From: Nitrosomonas stercoris | GTDB taxonomy: Bacteria > Pseudomonadota > Gammaproteobacteria > Burkholderiales > Nitrosomonadaceae | Reading direction: 5' to 3' | Assembly (NCBI GenBank): GCA_006742785.1 | Contig: AP019755.1 | Coordinates: 1,550,001-1,614,000, forward strand | Length of the DNA stretch: 64,000 nt | Part shown: positions 48,786 to 58,216 of the stretch, piece by piece | Position numbering within the stretch: position 1 is the first letter of the stretch | How the letters are laid out: each line of letters starts with the position of its first letter | Position numbers and translations under genes: made by a program | Notes under the pieces: generated by a model | Told to the model about the DNA's origin: nothing | What the model saw: only the letters and a program-made list of their open reading frames with translations | Databases searched by the model: none

Positions 48786-48860
48786 CATCGGTGCTGAGGG
48801 GCGCTGCAGCGGTCAATACCGTGAGGCTCGTGCTGATGGACTATTTAGTAACGGCGCTCT
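48786..48860 (+). ncRNA. S-adenosylhomocysteine riboswitch upstream of ahcY
   Basis: The core GAGGGGCGCTGCAGCGG...CCGTGAGGCTCG and the 3' AACGGCGCTC match the SAH riboswitch consensus. P1 can form from CATCGGTGC (48786-48794) and GTGCTGATG (48830-48838); an inner hairpin forms from CGGT and ACCG; GGCGC and GCGCT can make the pseudoknot. It ends 23 bases before ahcY. SAH binding is expected to raise ahcY expression, letting the cell clear SAH. Confidence 0.93.
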
Positions 48861-48882
48861 TTCATTGATATGAGGATGTGCT

Positions 48883-50319
48883 ATGAATGCAACAACCAAT
48901 TCTGCAGTAGATCATTCTGATTTTTCAGATTATGAAATAGCTGATTTATCTTTGGCTGATTGGGGTCGAAAAGAAATCGCTATTGCCGAAACAGAAATGC
49001 CAGGTTTAATGGCATTACGTGAACAATATGCAGGTAAGAAGCCATTGGCAGGCGCTCGTATCGCGGGTTCCTTACATATGACTATCCAAACCGCTGTTTT
49101 AATTGAAACGCTGGTAGCATTGGGTGCTGAAGTTCGTTGGGCTTCCTGCAATATTTTTTCCACGCAAGATCATGCAGCAGCTGCGATTGCTGCACGCAAT
49201 ATTCCAGTATTTGCCTACAAAGGAGAAACCGTAGAAGAATATTGGGATTATGCTCATCGTATATTTGAATGGGCAAGTGATGGTTCGCATACCGCTAATA
49301 TGATTTTAGATGATGGTGGCGATGCGACATTGCTGCTGATCCTTGGCAGTAAAGCAGAGAGTGATCCCGCTGTGATAGCCAATCCATCCAATGAAGAGGA
49401 GCAGGCACTATTTGCTTCTATCCGCAAGCGCTTGGCGAGTCATCCGCACTGGTACTCGCATAATCTTGCTGCCATTCGCGGTGTGACCGAAGAAACTACA
49501 ACTGGGGTGCATCGTTTGTATGAAATGGAAAAAAAAGGAGAACTTCCATTTCCAGCAATTAATGTTAATGATTCAGTAACTAAATCCAAATTTGATAATT
49601 TATATGGTTGTCGTGAATCGTTGGTAGACGGCATCAAACGCGCAACGGATGTGATGATCGCCGGGAAAATAGCCGTGGTATGTGGCTATGGTGATGTGGG
49701 TAAAGGTTGTGCACAGTCATTACGTGGATTAGGGGCAACAGTCTGGATTACTGAGATTGATCCAATTTGCGCATTACAAGCAGCGATGGAAGGTTATCGT
49801 GTTGTGACCATGGAAGATGCTTGCGATAAGGCGAATATTTTTGTGACAGCCACTGGTAATTTGCGTGTTATTACGCACGACCACATGCTGCAAATGAAGG
49901 ATCAGGCGATTGTTTGTAATATAGGTCACTTTGATTCCGAGATCGATATTGCTTCAGTGCAGAAATATCAATGGGAAAATATCAAGCCGCAGGTTGATCA
50001 TGTAATTTTCCCAACAGGTCGCCGTATCATTGTATTGGCACAAGGTCGTTTGGTTAATTTAGGCTGTGCAACAGGACATCCATCCTTTGTGATGTCAAAT
50101 TCTTTTACTAATCAAGTGCTCGCACAAATAGAAATTTGGCAAAATAGTCAGGCATACCAGAAAAAAGTATATGTGCTGCCTAAGCATCTTGATGAGATGG
50201 TGGCACGCTTGCATTTAGGTATGCTGGATGCAGAACTGACGGAGCTGACAGATGAGCAGGCGCATTACCTTAACATTGATAAGAATGGACCTTATAAATC
50301 AGAGATGTATCGCTATTAA
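48883..50319 (+). CDS. ahcY: Adenosylhomocysteinase
   Basis: 478 residues, the longer proteobacterial form. [44 protein letters not shown] and the NAD-binding [20 protein letters not shown] are clear; it ends with the [16 protein letters not shown] tail that contacts the neighbouring subunit's NAD. It hydrolyses SAH to adenosine and homocysteine. Controlled by the SAH riboswitch in its leader; metF follows. Confidence 0.97.
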   Translation: MNATTNSAVDHSDFSDYEIADLSLADWGRKEIAIAETEMPGLMALREQYAGKKPLAGARIAGSLHMTIQTAVLIETLVALGAEVRWASCNIFSTQDHAAAAIAARNIPVFAYKGETVEEYWDYAHRIFEWASDGSHTANMILDDGGDATLLLILGSKAESDPAVIANPSNEEEQALFASIRKRLASHPHWYSHNLAAIRGVTEETTTGVHRLYEMEKKGELPFPAINVNDSVTKSKFDNLYGCRESLVDGIKRATDVMIAGKIAVVCGYGDVGKGCAQSLRGLGATVWITEIDPICALQAAMEGYRVVTMEDACDKANIFVTATGNLRVITHDHMLQMKDQAIVCNIGHFDSEIDIASVQKYQWENIKPQVDHVIFPTGRRIIVLAQGRLVNLGCATGHPSFVMSNSFTNQVLAQIEIWQNSQAYQKKVYVLPKHLDEMVARLHLGMLDAELTELTDEQAHYLNIDKNGPYKSEMYRY

Positions 50320-50340
50320 TATAGAAAAAATAGTACCATA

Positions 50341-50372
50341 AAAGCCGAAGAAGAGCGTTCTTCTTCGGCTTT
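50341..50372 (+). terminator. Hairpin between ahcY and metF
   Basis: 12-bp perfect stem AAAGCCGAAGAA / TTCTTCGGCTTT with an 8-base loop. Only three T follow, so it may attenuate rather than end the transcript before metF, 62 bases downstream. Confidence 0.55.
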
Positions 50373-50434
50373 GCTGTATCAGTATTTCGATGCTGTATTT
50401 CTTGCAGACAGCTAGTTAACAGAAGTTGATCCTT

Positions 50435-51280
50435 ATGCAATCTCAAAAGATATTTACACCTACATTTAGTTTTGAATTTTTTCCACCACAAACCCCACCG
50501 GGTATAGAGAAATTACGCGCTGCTCGTGTGCAGCTGGCTCAGTTTAATCCTAAATTTTTTTCAGTAACATTTGGTGCGGGTGGTTCTACGCGCGACCGGA
50601 CTCTGGAAACTGTATTAGAAATTCAGGCAGAAGGTTATCCGGTGGCGCCGCATCTGTCTTGTATCGGCTCTACACGTGACAATATTCGTTCTATTTTAGA
50701 AAAATATCATGCCAATGGTATTAGACATATCGTTGCGTTACGTGGAGATCTACCTTCAGGCATGGCGCAGGCGGGGGAATTTCGTTACGCGAATGAGTTG
50801 GTCGCATTTATTCGTGAAGAATTTGGTGATGCGTTTTGGGTGGAGGTGGCTGCGTACCCGGAATATCATCCGCAATCACGTTCTGCATTGGAAGATTTTA
50901 CTAATTTCAGACGCAAGGTTGAGGCAGGTGCTAATGCCGCTATTACCCAGTTTTTTTACAACGTGGATGCTTATTTGCACTTTGTGGAAATGTGCGAAAC
51001 TGCGAATTTAAACATCCCTGTTGTCCCTGGCATTATGCCAATCAGTAAATTTTCTCAACTAGCGAGATTCGCGGATGGCTGTGGGGCAGAAATTCCACGT
51101 TGGATGCGCAGAAAATTGGAGAGCTTTGGCGATGATATCCCCTCCATTCAAGCATTCGGCCTGGATGTGGTGACCGCTATTTGCGCGCGCTTATTGGAGG
51201 AAGGGGCTCCTGGCTTACATTTCTATACACTTAATTCTGCCGTGTTACCTACAAAAATATGGCAGCGACTAGGGTTGTAG
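50435..51280 (+). CDS. metF: Methylenetetrahydrofolate reductase
   Basis: 281 residues from the ATG at 50435; a TTG three codons upstream is unlikely. TFSFEFFPPQTPPG, SVTFGAGGSTRDRT, HLSCIGSTRDNI, IVALRGDLP and VPGIMPIS are typical of the FAD barrel. It makes 5-methyl-THF for homocysteine methylation, closing the cycle with metK and ahcY. Confidence 0.96.
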   Translation: MQSQKIFTPTFSFEFFPPQTPPGIEKLRAARVQLAQFNPKFFSVTFGAGGSTRDRTLETVLEIQAEGYPVAPHLSCIGSTRDNIRSILEKYHANGIRHIVALRGDLPSGMAQAGEFRYANELVAFIREEFGDAFWVEVAAYPEYHPQSRSALEDFTNFRRKVEAGANAAITQFFYNVDAYLHFVEMCETANLNIPVVPGIMPISKFSQLARFADGCGAEIPRWMRRKLESFGDDIPSIQAFGLDVVTAICARLLEEGAPGLHFYTLNSAVLPTKIWQRLGL

Positions 51281-51307
51281 ATTGTTTGTGTCAATATATT
51301 CTCAGGC

Positions 51308-52018
51308 TCAACTAATGCGGCGATAGATTGATAATCGCCCTTTGTAAGGAGCAGTTGTATGAGATTGTAGCTGCTTCTTTAAATGATTTTCCTTACATAA
51401 GGTAAAGTTATAAGTAGCCATTTGACGATTAAATGAAGATCGATAACCGCGATCAGCATCCACCATCCAAACTTCGGCATGTTGCGTAGCATGTCGATTA
51501 ATAAATTTGGCAACTGCGTAAGGTGCATCGCGCTCGTAAAGTAAAGCACTGCCAATGATTAGATCATAACGTTCACTCAGTAGTGGCTGGCTGATTTGGG
51601 TATTAGTAGAAGGAATATTTGCTCCCCATTGCCCATGTCGATAGCGCAATGTAGTAGATAAGTTATTTAAGCGTAGATTTTCTAGCAAAAAAGAGGGGAC
51701 CATTGGATGGCGGTCACTGGCTGTGATGTTAGCTCCACGACGGTGGGCAACAATGCTGGCTAAGGCTAAACCACAGCCAATCTCAAGAATTCTCTCATCG
51801 GTATTAACTGCGCGTAATGAGAGATACCCTGCTAAATAGGTGGCAGATGGCCACAGTAATCCAAATAAAGGCCATAAAGCCGAATTGATTCCTAAGTGAG
51901 CCGCTGTTCCATCAGGATCATAATATTGCTGGCGATCTTGTAGTGAGCGTATCAGTAAACTATCTGTGTTAGGAATATGGATCGTGTCGACTTTTGTTGC
52001 GAAACCAGTTAATGGCAT
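51308..52018 (-). CDS. SAM-dependent methyltransferase (METTL/nicotinamide N-methyltransferase-like)
   Basis: 236 residues. Motif I is LEIGCGLALASIVAHRRGA, followed by ASDRHPM and DLIIGSALLYERDAP, the pattern of the Methyltransf_16 group that modifies protein lysines or small molecules. N-terminal LWPSATYLAGYL fits the same group. Convergent with metF. Substrate not predictable. Confidence 0.85.
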   Translation of the reverse strand: MPLTGFATKVDTIHIPNTDSLLIRSLQDRQQYYDPDGTAAHLGINSALWPLFGLLWPSATYLAGYLSLRAVNTDERILEIGCGLALASIVAHRRGANITASDRHPMVPSFLLENLRLNNLSTTLRYRHGQWGANIPSTNTQISQPLLSERYDLIIGSALLYERDAPYAVAKFINRHATQHAEVWMVDADRGYRSSFNRQMATYNFTLCKENHLKKQLQSHTTAPYKGRLSIYRRIS

Positions 52019-52612
52019 AGTGCGATTTTTATTGTGCTAATGTTTGAGTATGGGCAATTGCTGTTTTGAGCTGTTAATTAAGAGATGCCAGGGCACTAAA
52101 AAACAGCTGTGTGCTCTATGTGGCCTTGCTTTGTCCGTTATGTCTGGATCTTAATTAAGTCAGCTCAAAATCCTTATTTTGCGTAACCTCACTTTTGTGC
52201 TGATTCTTGCTTTGGGTTAATTATTTCGCTGACGATTTCAGTGTTTTCTTAATATTCCAAGGGCTACGCGTGCTATTAAACTTGCTGCAATCGTTGTGGT
52301 GTAGTGAGATTTAGCCAATCCAATTGACAAAAATAAGGTCAATAAAGCGTATACGGATTAGTAAAGAAGAACGAACAATTCACTTCTTTACTGAAGTGAT
52401 AGGAAATCCATGCGACCAAGTCATTTTCATGGATTTTGCAAAGCAAGAATTTATTCTGGTGGTTTAGAACTGCGGGAGAGCTGTAGCAAAGTCATATTTT
52501 TATGTAAATAGCATATTGATATATGCGCAATATGAAGAGGGATTTTTAAAAATATTGTCGCATCAATAACTTACCATAGCACATTACGATTACTATTGCA
52601 GGGTCTCCAATC
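52019..52612. other. Non-coding region with two inverted repeats
   Basis: No credible gene. Two hairpins: GTAAAGAAG / CTTCTTTAC (52361-52391) and AAATCCATG / CATGGATTT (52404-52436). Flanked on the right by the foldback element and IS copy 2, so the region looks like a landing site for mobile DNA. Confidence 0.5.
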
Positions 52613-52615
52613 TAA

Positions 52616-52757
52616 GAATCTATTCAATATCTTACTGAAGGACGCATTGCAGCGTTGAAATTGAGCTCAAAATACTCACATACTTCAAGTATGCTCCGTT
52701 TTCTCGTTCAATTTTGCCTTGCACTGCATCCCTTGATCGAGATCTTGAACAGGTTCT
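52616..52757. repeat. 142-bp foldback element (MITE-like)
   Basis: The whole element is one long imperfect inverted repeat whose apex CATACTT-C-AAGTATG sits exactly at its centre (52679-52693). Ends GAATCTATTCAATATC and, inverted, GAACCTGTTCAAGATC; TAA flanks both sides (52613-52615, 52758-52760). The right end matches the IS end in this window at 14 of 17 bases, and the 3-bp TAA target is the same. It codes for nothing. Probably a non-autonomous element moved by a related IS5-family transposase. Confidence 0.75.
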
Positions 52758-52887
52758 AAGCGCGTTTAAAAGTGCTTTGTAGTTATGAATATACTATCGG
52801 TCTGCAATTCGTAAAAATCGTAAAATTTTGAGCTTTATTTTTTAAGAGCCCGTTTACGATCTCATCATTATTCCTTACGATACGTGG

Positions 52888-53253
52888 ATGAAGAGAACAA
52901 AATATGCCGGTGATATTAGCAAAGAGAAGTTTGCCGAGATAGAGCCGCTATTGCGTAGCGTGAGGCGCAGCACCAAACCCACGACAATAGATTTGTATGA
53001 AGTATTTTGTGCTGTGCTGTATCTGCTGCGTACTGGTTGCCAGTGGAGATTTTTGCCCGGAGAGTTTCCCAAATGGCAGAGTGTATATGCCTATTGGCGC
53101 AAATGGAATGAGCCTGACCAGCACGGCGTGAGCGTGCTGGAGCAGGCATTAAAAAAATCAGGTTGGCGCGGCCCGAGAGAAACTGGGGCGCAACGCTTGC
53201 AGCACGTTCTTGATTGTGGACGCGCAAAGCGTGAAGAATACAGACACGGCTGA
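52888..53253 (+). CDS. IS5-family transposase, first frame (OrfA), copy 2
   Basis: 121 residues, equal to the copy 1 product except Gly for Ser near residue 9 and Arg for Cys near residue 25. The A7 run at 53151-53157 is kept and the frame goes out at the same place. Confidence 0.85.
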   Translation: MKRTKYAGDISKEKFAEIEPLLRSVRRSTKPTTIDLYEVFCAVLYLLRTGCQWRFLPGEFPKWQSVYAYWRKWNEPDQHGVSVLEQALKKSGWRGPRETGAQRLQHVLDCGRAKREEYRHG

Positions 53254-53686
53254 CCAGAAAGGCTATGACGCCGGCAAGAAGGTGTCGGGCATCAAGCGCC
53301 ATATCGCTGTTGATACCTTGGGGTTGCCGCACGCCATTGCAGTGACGACAGCGGAAGTGACTGACCGTAACGGTGCATTGCAGGCCTTGAAGCGTTGCAG
53401 ATCGAGTTTGGGGCAAGTACAAGGTTTGCTGTGTGACGGTGGCTATACTGGAGCACCATTTGCCGAAAGTGTGCAAGAAATTCTGGGCAAACCTGTCACC
53501 GTGCAGATCGCCAAACGCAGCAAACTGCATACCTTCAAGGTTATGCCCAGGCGCTGGATAGTGGAACGTAGTTTCGCCTGGCTGGAAAAGTGCCGAAGAT
53601 TATGGAAAAACTGCGAACGTAAACTTGATACCAGCTTGCAGCTCATTCATTTGGCTTTCTTGGCACTATTACTCAGAAGATCGTAA
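53210..53686 (+). CDS. IS5-family transposase, second frame (OrfB), copy 2
   Basis: 158 residues from a TTG; identical in protein to copy 1. Carries all three DDE residues. The base changes in this part (ggacaagtgc to gggcaagtac) are silent, which suggests the frame is or was under selection. Confidence 0.85.
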   Translation: MIVDAQSVKNTDTADQKGYDAGKKVSGIKRHIAVDTLGLPHAIAVTTAEVTDRNGALQALKRCRSSLGQVQGLLCDGGYTGAPFAESVQEILGKPVTVQIAKRSKLHTFKVMPRRWIVERSFAWLEKCRRLWKNCERKLDTSLQLIHLAFLALLLRRS

Positions 53687-53796
53687 ACGGGCTCTAAGAT
53701 CTGTTTTTAACAGTATTATTTTTTTCGTCTTGCTTTTATTAAGTATGGTTTTTACATGAAGAAATATAGGGTTGATTAATTGGTTGCTAATTGATC

Positions 53797-54969
53797 TTAT
53801 GAATTTTCATGCGGCTCTGGATCTTCAGTTCTGCGTGCAGCAGATTGAATAGCGGTTTTGCTAGCGGCATCAGTAACATTGCCAGGTACTTTTGGTGTGC
53901 GACAAATGACATCTTCATTCTGTCCACGATGACGTAAAGCATGATCCATGAGCACGATGGCTAACATTGCTTCTACGATAGGTGTAGCTCGAATGCCGAC
54001 ACAAGGATCGTGCCTACCGTGAGTTTCCACAATAACAGGTTGGCCGGCTTTATCGATTGAACGTCGTTCAAGCCGAATGCTCGAAGTGGGCTTGATAGCA
54101 ACACTGGCTGTAATTGGCTGCCCACTAGAAATACCTCCCAGGATTCCACCAGCATTGTTGCTCAGGAACCCTTCAGGAGTTATTTCATCTGAATGTTCTG
54201 TGCCCTTTTGTGTAATGCTATCGAACCCTGCGCCGATTTCTACTCCCTTTGCCGCGTTGATATTCATCATAGCGTACGCGATATCAGCATCCAGTCGATC
54301 ATAAACGGGTTCTCCCCAACCAACAGGTACGCCTTCTGCTATCACATTAATGCGTGCACCAGCTGAATCTCCAGATTTGCGTAAAGCATCCATAAACGCA
54401 ATGAGTTTGGGGACATAATCCTCATCGGCAGCGAAAAATGGATTTTGATTCACTACATCCCAGCTTTTAAAAGGGATCACAATGGGGCCGAGTTGTGCCA
54501 TATAGCCTCGAATAACAATGCCATAGCGTTGGCGCAACCATTTTTTTGCTATCGCGCCAGCCGCTACACGAACAGCTGTTTCACGCGCGGATGAACGGCC
54601 ACCACCACGATAATCACGGATTCCGTATTTTTGCCAATAGGTATAATCCGCGTGACCAGGGCGGAATACATCCATGATCTTGCTGTAATCTTTGCTGCGT
54701 TGGTCTTCATTGCGAATTAACAGCGCAATCGGTGTGCCTGTTGTTTTGTTCTCGAATACACCAGACAAAATTTCCACTCGATCTGCTTCACGTCGTTGTG
54801 TCACATGGCGAGAGGTGCCAGGTTTACGTCGATCCAGCTCTTGCTGAATATCTTCGGTAGTTAATTCCAATCCAGGTGGGCAGCCATCGACAATACAACC
54901 AATTGCCGGGCCATGAGATTCACCAAAAGAAGTGACGCAAAACAGCTTTCCGATAGTATTGCCAGCCAT
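53797..54969 (-). CDS. aroC: Chorismate synthase
   Basis: 390 residues from the ATG at 54969 ([20 protein letters not shown]), preceded by AAGGA. Signature blocks [40 protein letters not shown] [14 protein letters not shown], and [16 protein letters not shown] are intact. It converts EPSP to chorismate with reduced FMN. It has a C-terminal tail of about 25 residues rich in charge. IS copy 2 lies about 100 bases past its stop. Divergent from hemF. Confidence 0.96.
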   Translation of the reverse strand: MAGNTIGKLFCVTSFGESHGPAIGCIVDGCPPGLELTTEDIQQELDRRKPGTSRHVTQRREADRVEILSGVFENKTTGTPIALLIRNEDQRSKDYSKIMDVFRPGHADYTYWQKYGIRDYRGGGRSSARETAVRVAAGAIAKKWLRQRYGIVIRGYMAQLGPIVIPFKSWDVVNQNPFFAADEDYVPKLIAFMDALRKSGDSAGARINVIAEGVPVGWGEPVYDRLDADIAYAMMNINAAKGVEIGAGFDSITQKGTEHSDEITPEGFLSNNAGGILGGISSGQPITASVAIKPTSSIRLERRSIDKAGQPVIVETHGRHDPCVGIRATPIVEAMLAIVLMDHALRHRGQNEDVICRTPKVPGNVTDAASKTAIQSAARRTEDPEPHENS

Positions 54970-55139
54970 TACCAATCCTTGAGCGAAGAGATGAAATTGT
55001 GGAGTCTAACACAAGCTAAAATGAAGAGAACTCATGCTAGTGACTGCTTATATAGTATTAGTGTGATAATTTGCGGGGCTAAAGGTAAAATTGGCTGAGG
55101 CGCTGGTTAATAAATTGCAGTATCTCATTGGGAGGAAGT

Positions 55140-56045
55140 ATGAATTTTGCGCAGGTTAAGGATTACCTGATGGATTTACAGAATCGTATCGTGGCTGGGT
55201 TAGAACAAGCTGACGGTCATTCGTTTCGCCGTGATTCCTGGGATCGTCCAGGAGGAGGAGGAGGGACTAGTTGTGTGATCGAAGAAGGTAAGGTGCTAGA
55301 GCGCGGTGGGGTTAATTTTTCCCATGTGCACGGGGAAGGTTTGCCGGCTTCGGCAACTGCTGCACGTCCGGAACTTGCTGGGAGAGCATTTGAGGCGGCA
55401 GGTGTTTCATTGGTGCTCCATCCGCGTAATCCGTATGCGCCAACAGTGCATATGAATGTGCGTTTTTTTGCTGCAATCAAAGAAGGGGTTGAACCTGTTT
55501 GGTGGTTTGGGGGAGGGATGGATCTGACGCCTTACTATGGTTTTGAAGAAGATGCTGTGCATTTTCATCAGACTTGTAAAGATTCATTGCAGTCGTTTGG
55601 AAGTGATTATTATCCGCGCTTTAAAAAATGGTGTGATGAGTATTTTTATTTAAAGCACCGCAAAGAGCCGCGCGGAATAGGAGGTATATTTTTTGATGAT
55701 TTGAATCAACCTGATTTTGCCACCTGCTTTAATCTGACCAAGCGTGTGGGGGATCTGTTTTTAGCCGCGTACATACCTATTTTGCAAAAGCGTTGTAACC
55801 TACCTTATGGTGAACGCGAGCGGGATTTTCAAGCCTATCGTCGGGGACGTTATGTGGAATTCAATCTAGTTTGGGACCGAGGAACACTGTTTGGCCTGCA
55901 AACAGGGGGGCGTACCGAATCTATTTTGATGTCATTGCCTCCTATTGTTAAGTGGCGTTATGACTGGTCGCCTGAAGCAGGTAGCCCAGAAGCCAAGCTG
56001 TATACTGATTTTCTAATCAAGAAAGATTGGTTGCCGCTGAACTAA
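55140..56045 (+). CDS. hemF: Oxygen-dependent coproporphyrinogen III oxidase
   Basis: 301 residues from the ATG at 55140 after GGGAGGAAGT; an upstream TTG at 55128 is inside that ribosome site. [45 protein letters not shown] and [15 protein letters not shown] are all typical. It decarboxylates coproporphyrinogen III aerobically, fitting an oxygen-dependent ammonia oxidiser. Confidence 0.97.
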   Translation: MNFAQVKDYLMDLQNRIVAGLEQADGHSFRRDSWDRPGGGGGTSCVIEEGKVLERGGVNFSHVHGEGLPASATAARPELAGRAFEAAGVSLVLHPRNPYAPTVHMNVRFFAAIKEGVEPVWWFGGGMDLTPYYGFEEDAVHFHQTCKDSLQSFGSDYYPRFKKWCDEYFYLKHRKEPRGIGGIFFDDLNQPDFATCFNLTKRVGDLFLAAYIPILQKRCNLPYGERERDFQAYRRGRYVEFNLVWDRGTLFGLQTGGRTESILMSLPPIVKWRYDWSPEAGSPEAKLYTDFLIKKDWLPLN

Positions 56046-56081
56046 TTACATCGTTCTCGTAGTGATATTTTTTTACAATTT

Positions 56082-56119
56082 ATCGGGGTGTTAGCACAAA
56101 TTTGGGCTAACACCCCGAT
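56082..56119. terminator. Terminator between convergent hemF and CBS gene pair
   Basis: 14-bp perfect stem ATCGGGGTGTTAGC / GCTAACACCCCGAT with a 10-base loop and a T-rich plus-side tail (TTGTTGTTTAT). Best for hemF; possibly also used by the convergent operon. Confidence 0.85.
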
Positions 56120-56185
56120 TTGTTGTTTATAGATACTTTTTTATGAATAGCAAAATTGTGAAATAGCTACTCGAGTAATCACGTT

Positions 56186-56569
56186 CTAGGTTTTTTCAAC
56201 CACGTGGCGCAGCAAATCCGTTGAGGTGAGGATACCCCATGGTTGGTTTTCTTCTGCTCTAACAATGAGGCTGTTAATTTTGTTATCTAGCATTGTTTGA
56301 ATGGCAGTATTGATTGCGGCGGAAGGTTCAATGATGATCGGCGAATCACTCATCAAATCCTTAACCAGATGTTCAGCTGTGATAGTGTCGGAATCGTGTC
56401 GAATCATGGATAAATCTCGATCGCTGAGCACCCCGACCAGCTTTCCCCCTTCCAGCACAGGCAGGTGATGACAGGCATATTTTGCCATCATCTCCATTGC
56501 TTTTGTTACCGAAATATCAAAACCTATGGTTTGTGGCATCGGTGTCATTAAATCGCGTACCAGCGTCAT
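56186..56569 (-). CDS. CBS-domain pair protein (second gene)
   Basis: 127 residues, almost only two CBS motifs (about 5-60 and 70-125), with VRDLMTPMPQTIGFD and VKDLMSDSPIIIEPS openings and VGVLSDRDLSMI and WGILTSTDLLRHV ends. Such stand-alone pairs bind adenine nucleotides or SAM and regulate partners. It overlaps the preceding CBS gene by 4 bases, so the two are made together and may form a mixed dimer. Partner unknown. Confidence 0.9.
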   Translation of the reverse strand: MTLVRDLMTPMPQTIGFDISVTKAMEMMAKYACHHLPVLEGGKLVGVLSDRDLSMIRHDSDTITAEHLVKDLMSDSPIIIEPSAAINTAIQTMLDNKINSLIVRAEENQPWGILTSTDLLRHVVEKT

Positions 56570-56976
56570 CTTTTACCTCGTAATATCTCAATAAGCACAT
56601 CTAGCGCATCAGTTACTGTAAAAATGCCTTTTAAATCCCCTTTTTCATCGGCTACTAGCACGCTGCCGATTTTTTTCTCAGCCATTTCCGTGATGACATC
56701 TTCAATAGAAGTATCGCCTTTAAAGGTAATCGGATTGGGTGTCATTAAATCTTCTGCTCTTACCAAGAATTTTTCACGCGTACTTAATGCTGAAGCGATT
56801 CTGAGATCTCGTTCGCTCACAATGCCAATAACTTTGCCGTCAGACATGATGGGAATATGGCGTACCTTGATATTTTTAACGATATCAAGTAATTCTTCGA
56901 TTGAACTGTCCTCGCGCGCGGTAACCGGATAGGGGGTTGTAAATTCTTGAATGGGTAATTCCAGTTTTGTACTCAT
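56566..56976 (-). CDS. CBS-domain pair protein (first gene)
   Basis: 136 residues from the ATG at 56976, preceded by GGAGGTG. Two CBS motifs: VTAREDSSIEELLDIVKNI to VIGIVSERDLRIA, and AEDLMTPNPITFKGD to LKGIFTVTDALDVL. No effector domain is attached. Coupled to the second CBS gene by ATGA. Confidence 0.9.
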   Translation of the reverse strand: MSTKLELPIQEFTTPYPVTAREDSSIEELLDIVKNIKVRHIPIMSDGKVIGIVSERDLRIASALSTREKFLVRAEDLMTPNPITFKGDTSIEDVITEMAEKKIGSVLVADEKGDLKGIFTVTDALDVLIEILRGKR

Positions 56977-57088
56977 GAACACCTCCGTATTTATGCATGT
57001 TATGGTCTATCTAGTACGAGCTGAGTGAGTTATACCAGATCGTAAAGTGTTAAGGAATTTTGTTGGGGGAAATGACCGGCAATCTCAG

Positions 57089-57478
57089 TCACTTATCTTC
57101 CAGCCAGGCCACTTTTGTTCGACGGGTAGGCTTAAGTTTGTGCTTCGGCTTGTGATGAGATTTGGGTCTCTTGGTTGCTGTGGATTGAATATCCTTTGTT
57201 TTATCCGGATTAATTCGGTATATAATTAGCACTCTGCCGATTTGTTTAATGGGTGTGGCGCTCAACAAAAGACAAATTTGTTCTAGAAGTTGTGTTCTTT
57301 GATCTCGATCTCCCTCAAGTAGCTTGATTTTGATCAACTCATGTTTCAAAAGACTTCTGTCTAGTTCATCAATAACATTTTTAGCTAAACCATCCTTGCC
57401 GATCATTACGACGGGATTAAGGTGGTGTGCTTGAGCAGCGAGTTGACGACGTTGAGCGGTACTGAATTCTTCAAGCAT
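57089..57478 (-). CDS. yhbY: YhbY-family RNA-binding protein (CRM domain)
   Basis: 129 residues from the ATG at 57478 (MLEEFSTAQRRQLAAQAHHL); eight codons upstream are not family sequence. CRM domain about 5-95, with the GxxG loop VMIGKDGLAKNVI and LIKIKLLEG. A basic tail of about 30 residues (PKSHHKPKHKLKPTRRTK) is extra. YhbY associates with pre-50S ribosomes. Divergent from rlmE by 34 bases, the standard yhbY/rlmE-ftsH arrangement. Confidence 0.92.
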   Translation of the reverse strand: MLEEFSTAQRRQLAAQAHHLNPVVMIGKDGLAKNVIDELDRSLLKHELIKIKLLEGDRDQRTQLLEQICLLLSATPIKQIGRVLIIYRINPDKTKDIQSTATKRPKSHHKPKHKLKPTRRTKVAWLEDK

Positions 57479-57512
57479 CGAACTTTTTCCATAAAAAACC
57501 AAATTTTACCTG

Positions 57513-58133
57513 ATGAAATCAGCTAAAACTAGCAAAGCCTGGATAAAAGCACATATTAACGATAATTTTGTACGCAAGGCTAATCACGAAGGTTATCGCT
57601 CTCGTGCTGCTTATAAATTGCAGGAAATCGCTGAACGGGATGCACTTTTTGTGCCGGGCATGACAGTTGTTGATTTAGGTGCCGCTCCAGGAAGTTGGTC
57701 ACAAATTGCTTCAGAAGCTGTGGGTGTAACCGGCAAAGTTTTTGCTTTGGATATATTGGACATGCAGCCGCTACCTAATGTCACTTTTATCCAAGGTGAT
57801 TTTCGTGAAACCGATGTTTTGGAGCAACTAGAAACAGCGCTGGCCGGAGAACAAGTTGGTCTTGTAATTTCGGATATGGCCCCCAATCTTACTGGTATCC
57901 GGGTTAGTGACCAGGCTCATGTAATGTATTTGGCGGAGCTTGCTTTGTTGTTCTGTCGTGAGCATTTGAACCCTGGTAAAAATTTTCTTGTCAAAGTATT
58001 TCAGGGAAGTGATTTTGAAACTTTTCGGAAATCAATGCAGGACGATTTTTCGAAAGTTGTCGTCAGAAAACCAAAAGCCTCACGTGATCGCAGTAAAGAG
58101 CTGTATTTACTGGGACTAAAAAAAATAATCTGA
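57513..58133 (+). CDS. rlmE: 23S rRNA 2'-O-ribose U2552 methyltransferase
   Basis: 206 residues. The KDKE catalytic set fits: Lys in NDNFVRKANHEGYRSRAAYKL, Asp in LVISDMAPNLTG, Lys in FLVKVFQG and Glu in SKELYLLGLK. SAM site VVDLGAAPGSWSQIA. It matures the 50S subunit. Upstream of ftsH (83 bases). Confidence 0.96.
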   Translation: MKSAKTSKAWIKAHINDNFVRKANHEGYRSRAAYKLQEIAERDALFVPGMTVVDLGAAPGSWSQIASEAVGVTGKVFALDILDMQPLPNVTFIQGDFRETDVLEQLETALAGEQVGLVISDMAPNLTGIRVSDQAHVMYLAELALLFCREHLNPGKNFLVKVFQGSDFETFRKSMQDDFSKVVVRKPKASRDRSKELYLLGLKKII

Positions 58134-58216
58134 TAGACTGCGAAGATGATCTTGTAACGAATAAACTACATATTTCAAAAATTCGGTTTCGTCAAGATAC
58201 GAATTGAGGAGCTAAT

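Larger units (their letters stand above)
52846..53694 (+). mobile_element. IS5-family (IS1031-like) insertion sequence, copy 2
   Basis: 849 bp, same length and orientation as copy 1. Ends GAGCCCGTTTACGATCT perfectly inverted at both sides; TAA target duplications at 52843-52845 and 53695-53697. I noticed about five single-base differences from copy 1, one of them in the right end. Few differences mean recent movement. Confidence 0.93.

Noticed and set aside
46356..53694. Composite transposon as a single mobile unit
   Set aside because: Each IS has its own matching TAA pair, so the two ends do not share one outer target duplication.
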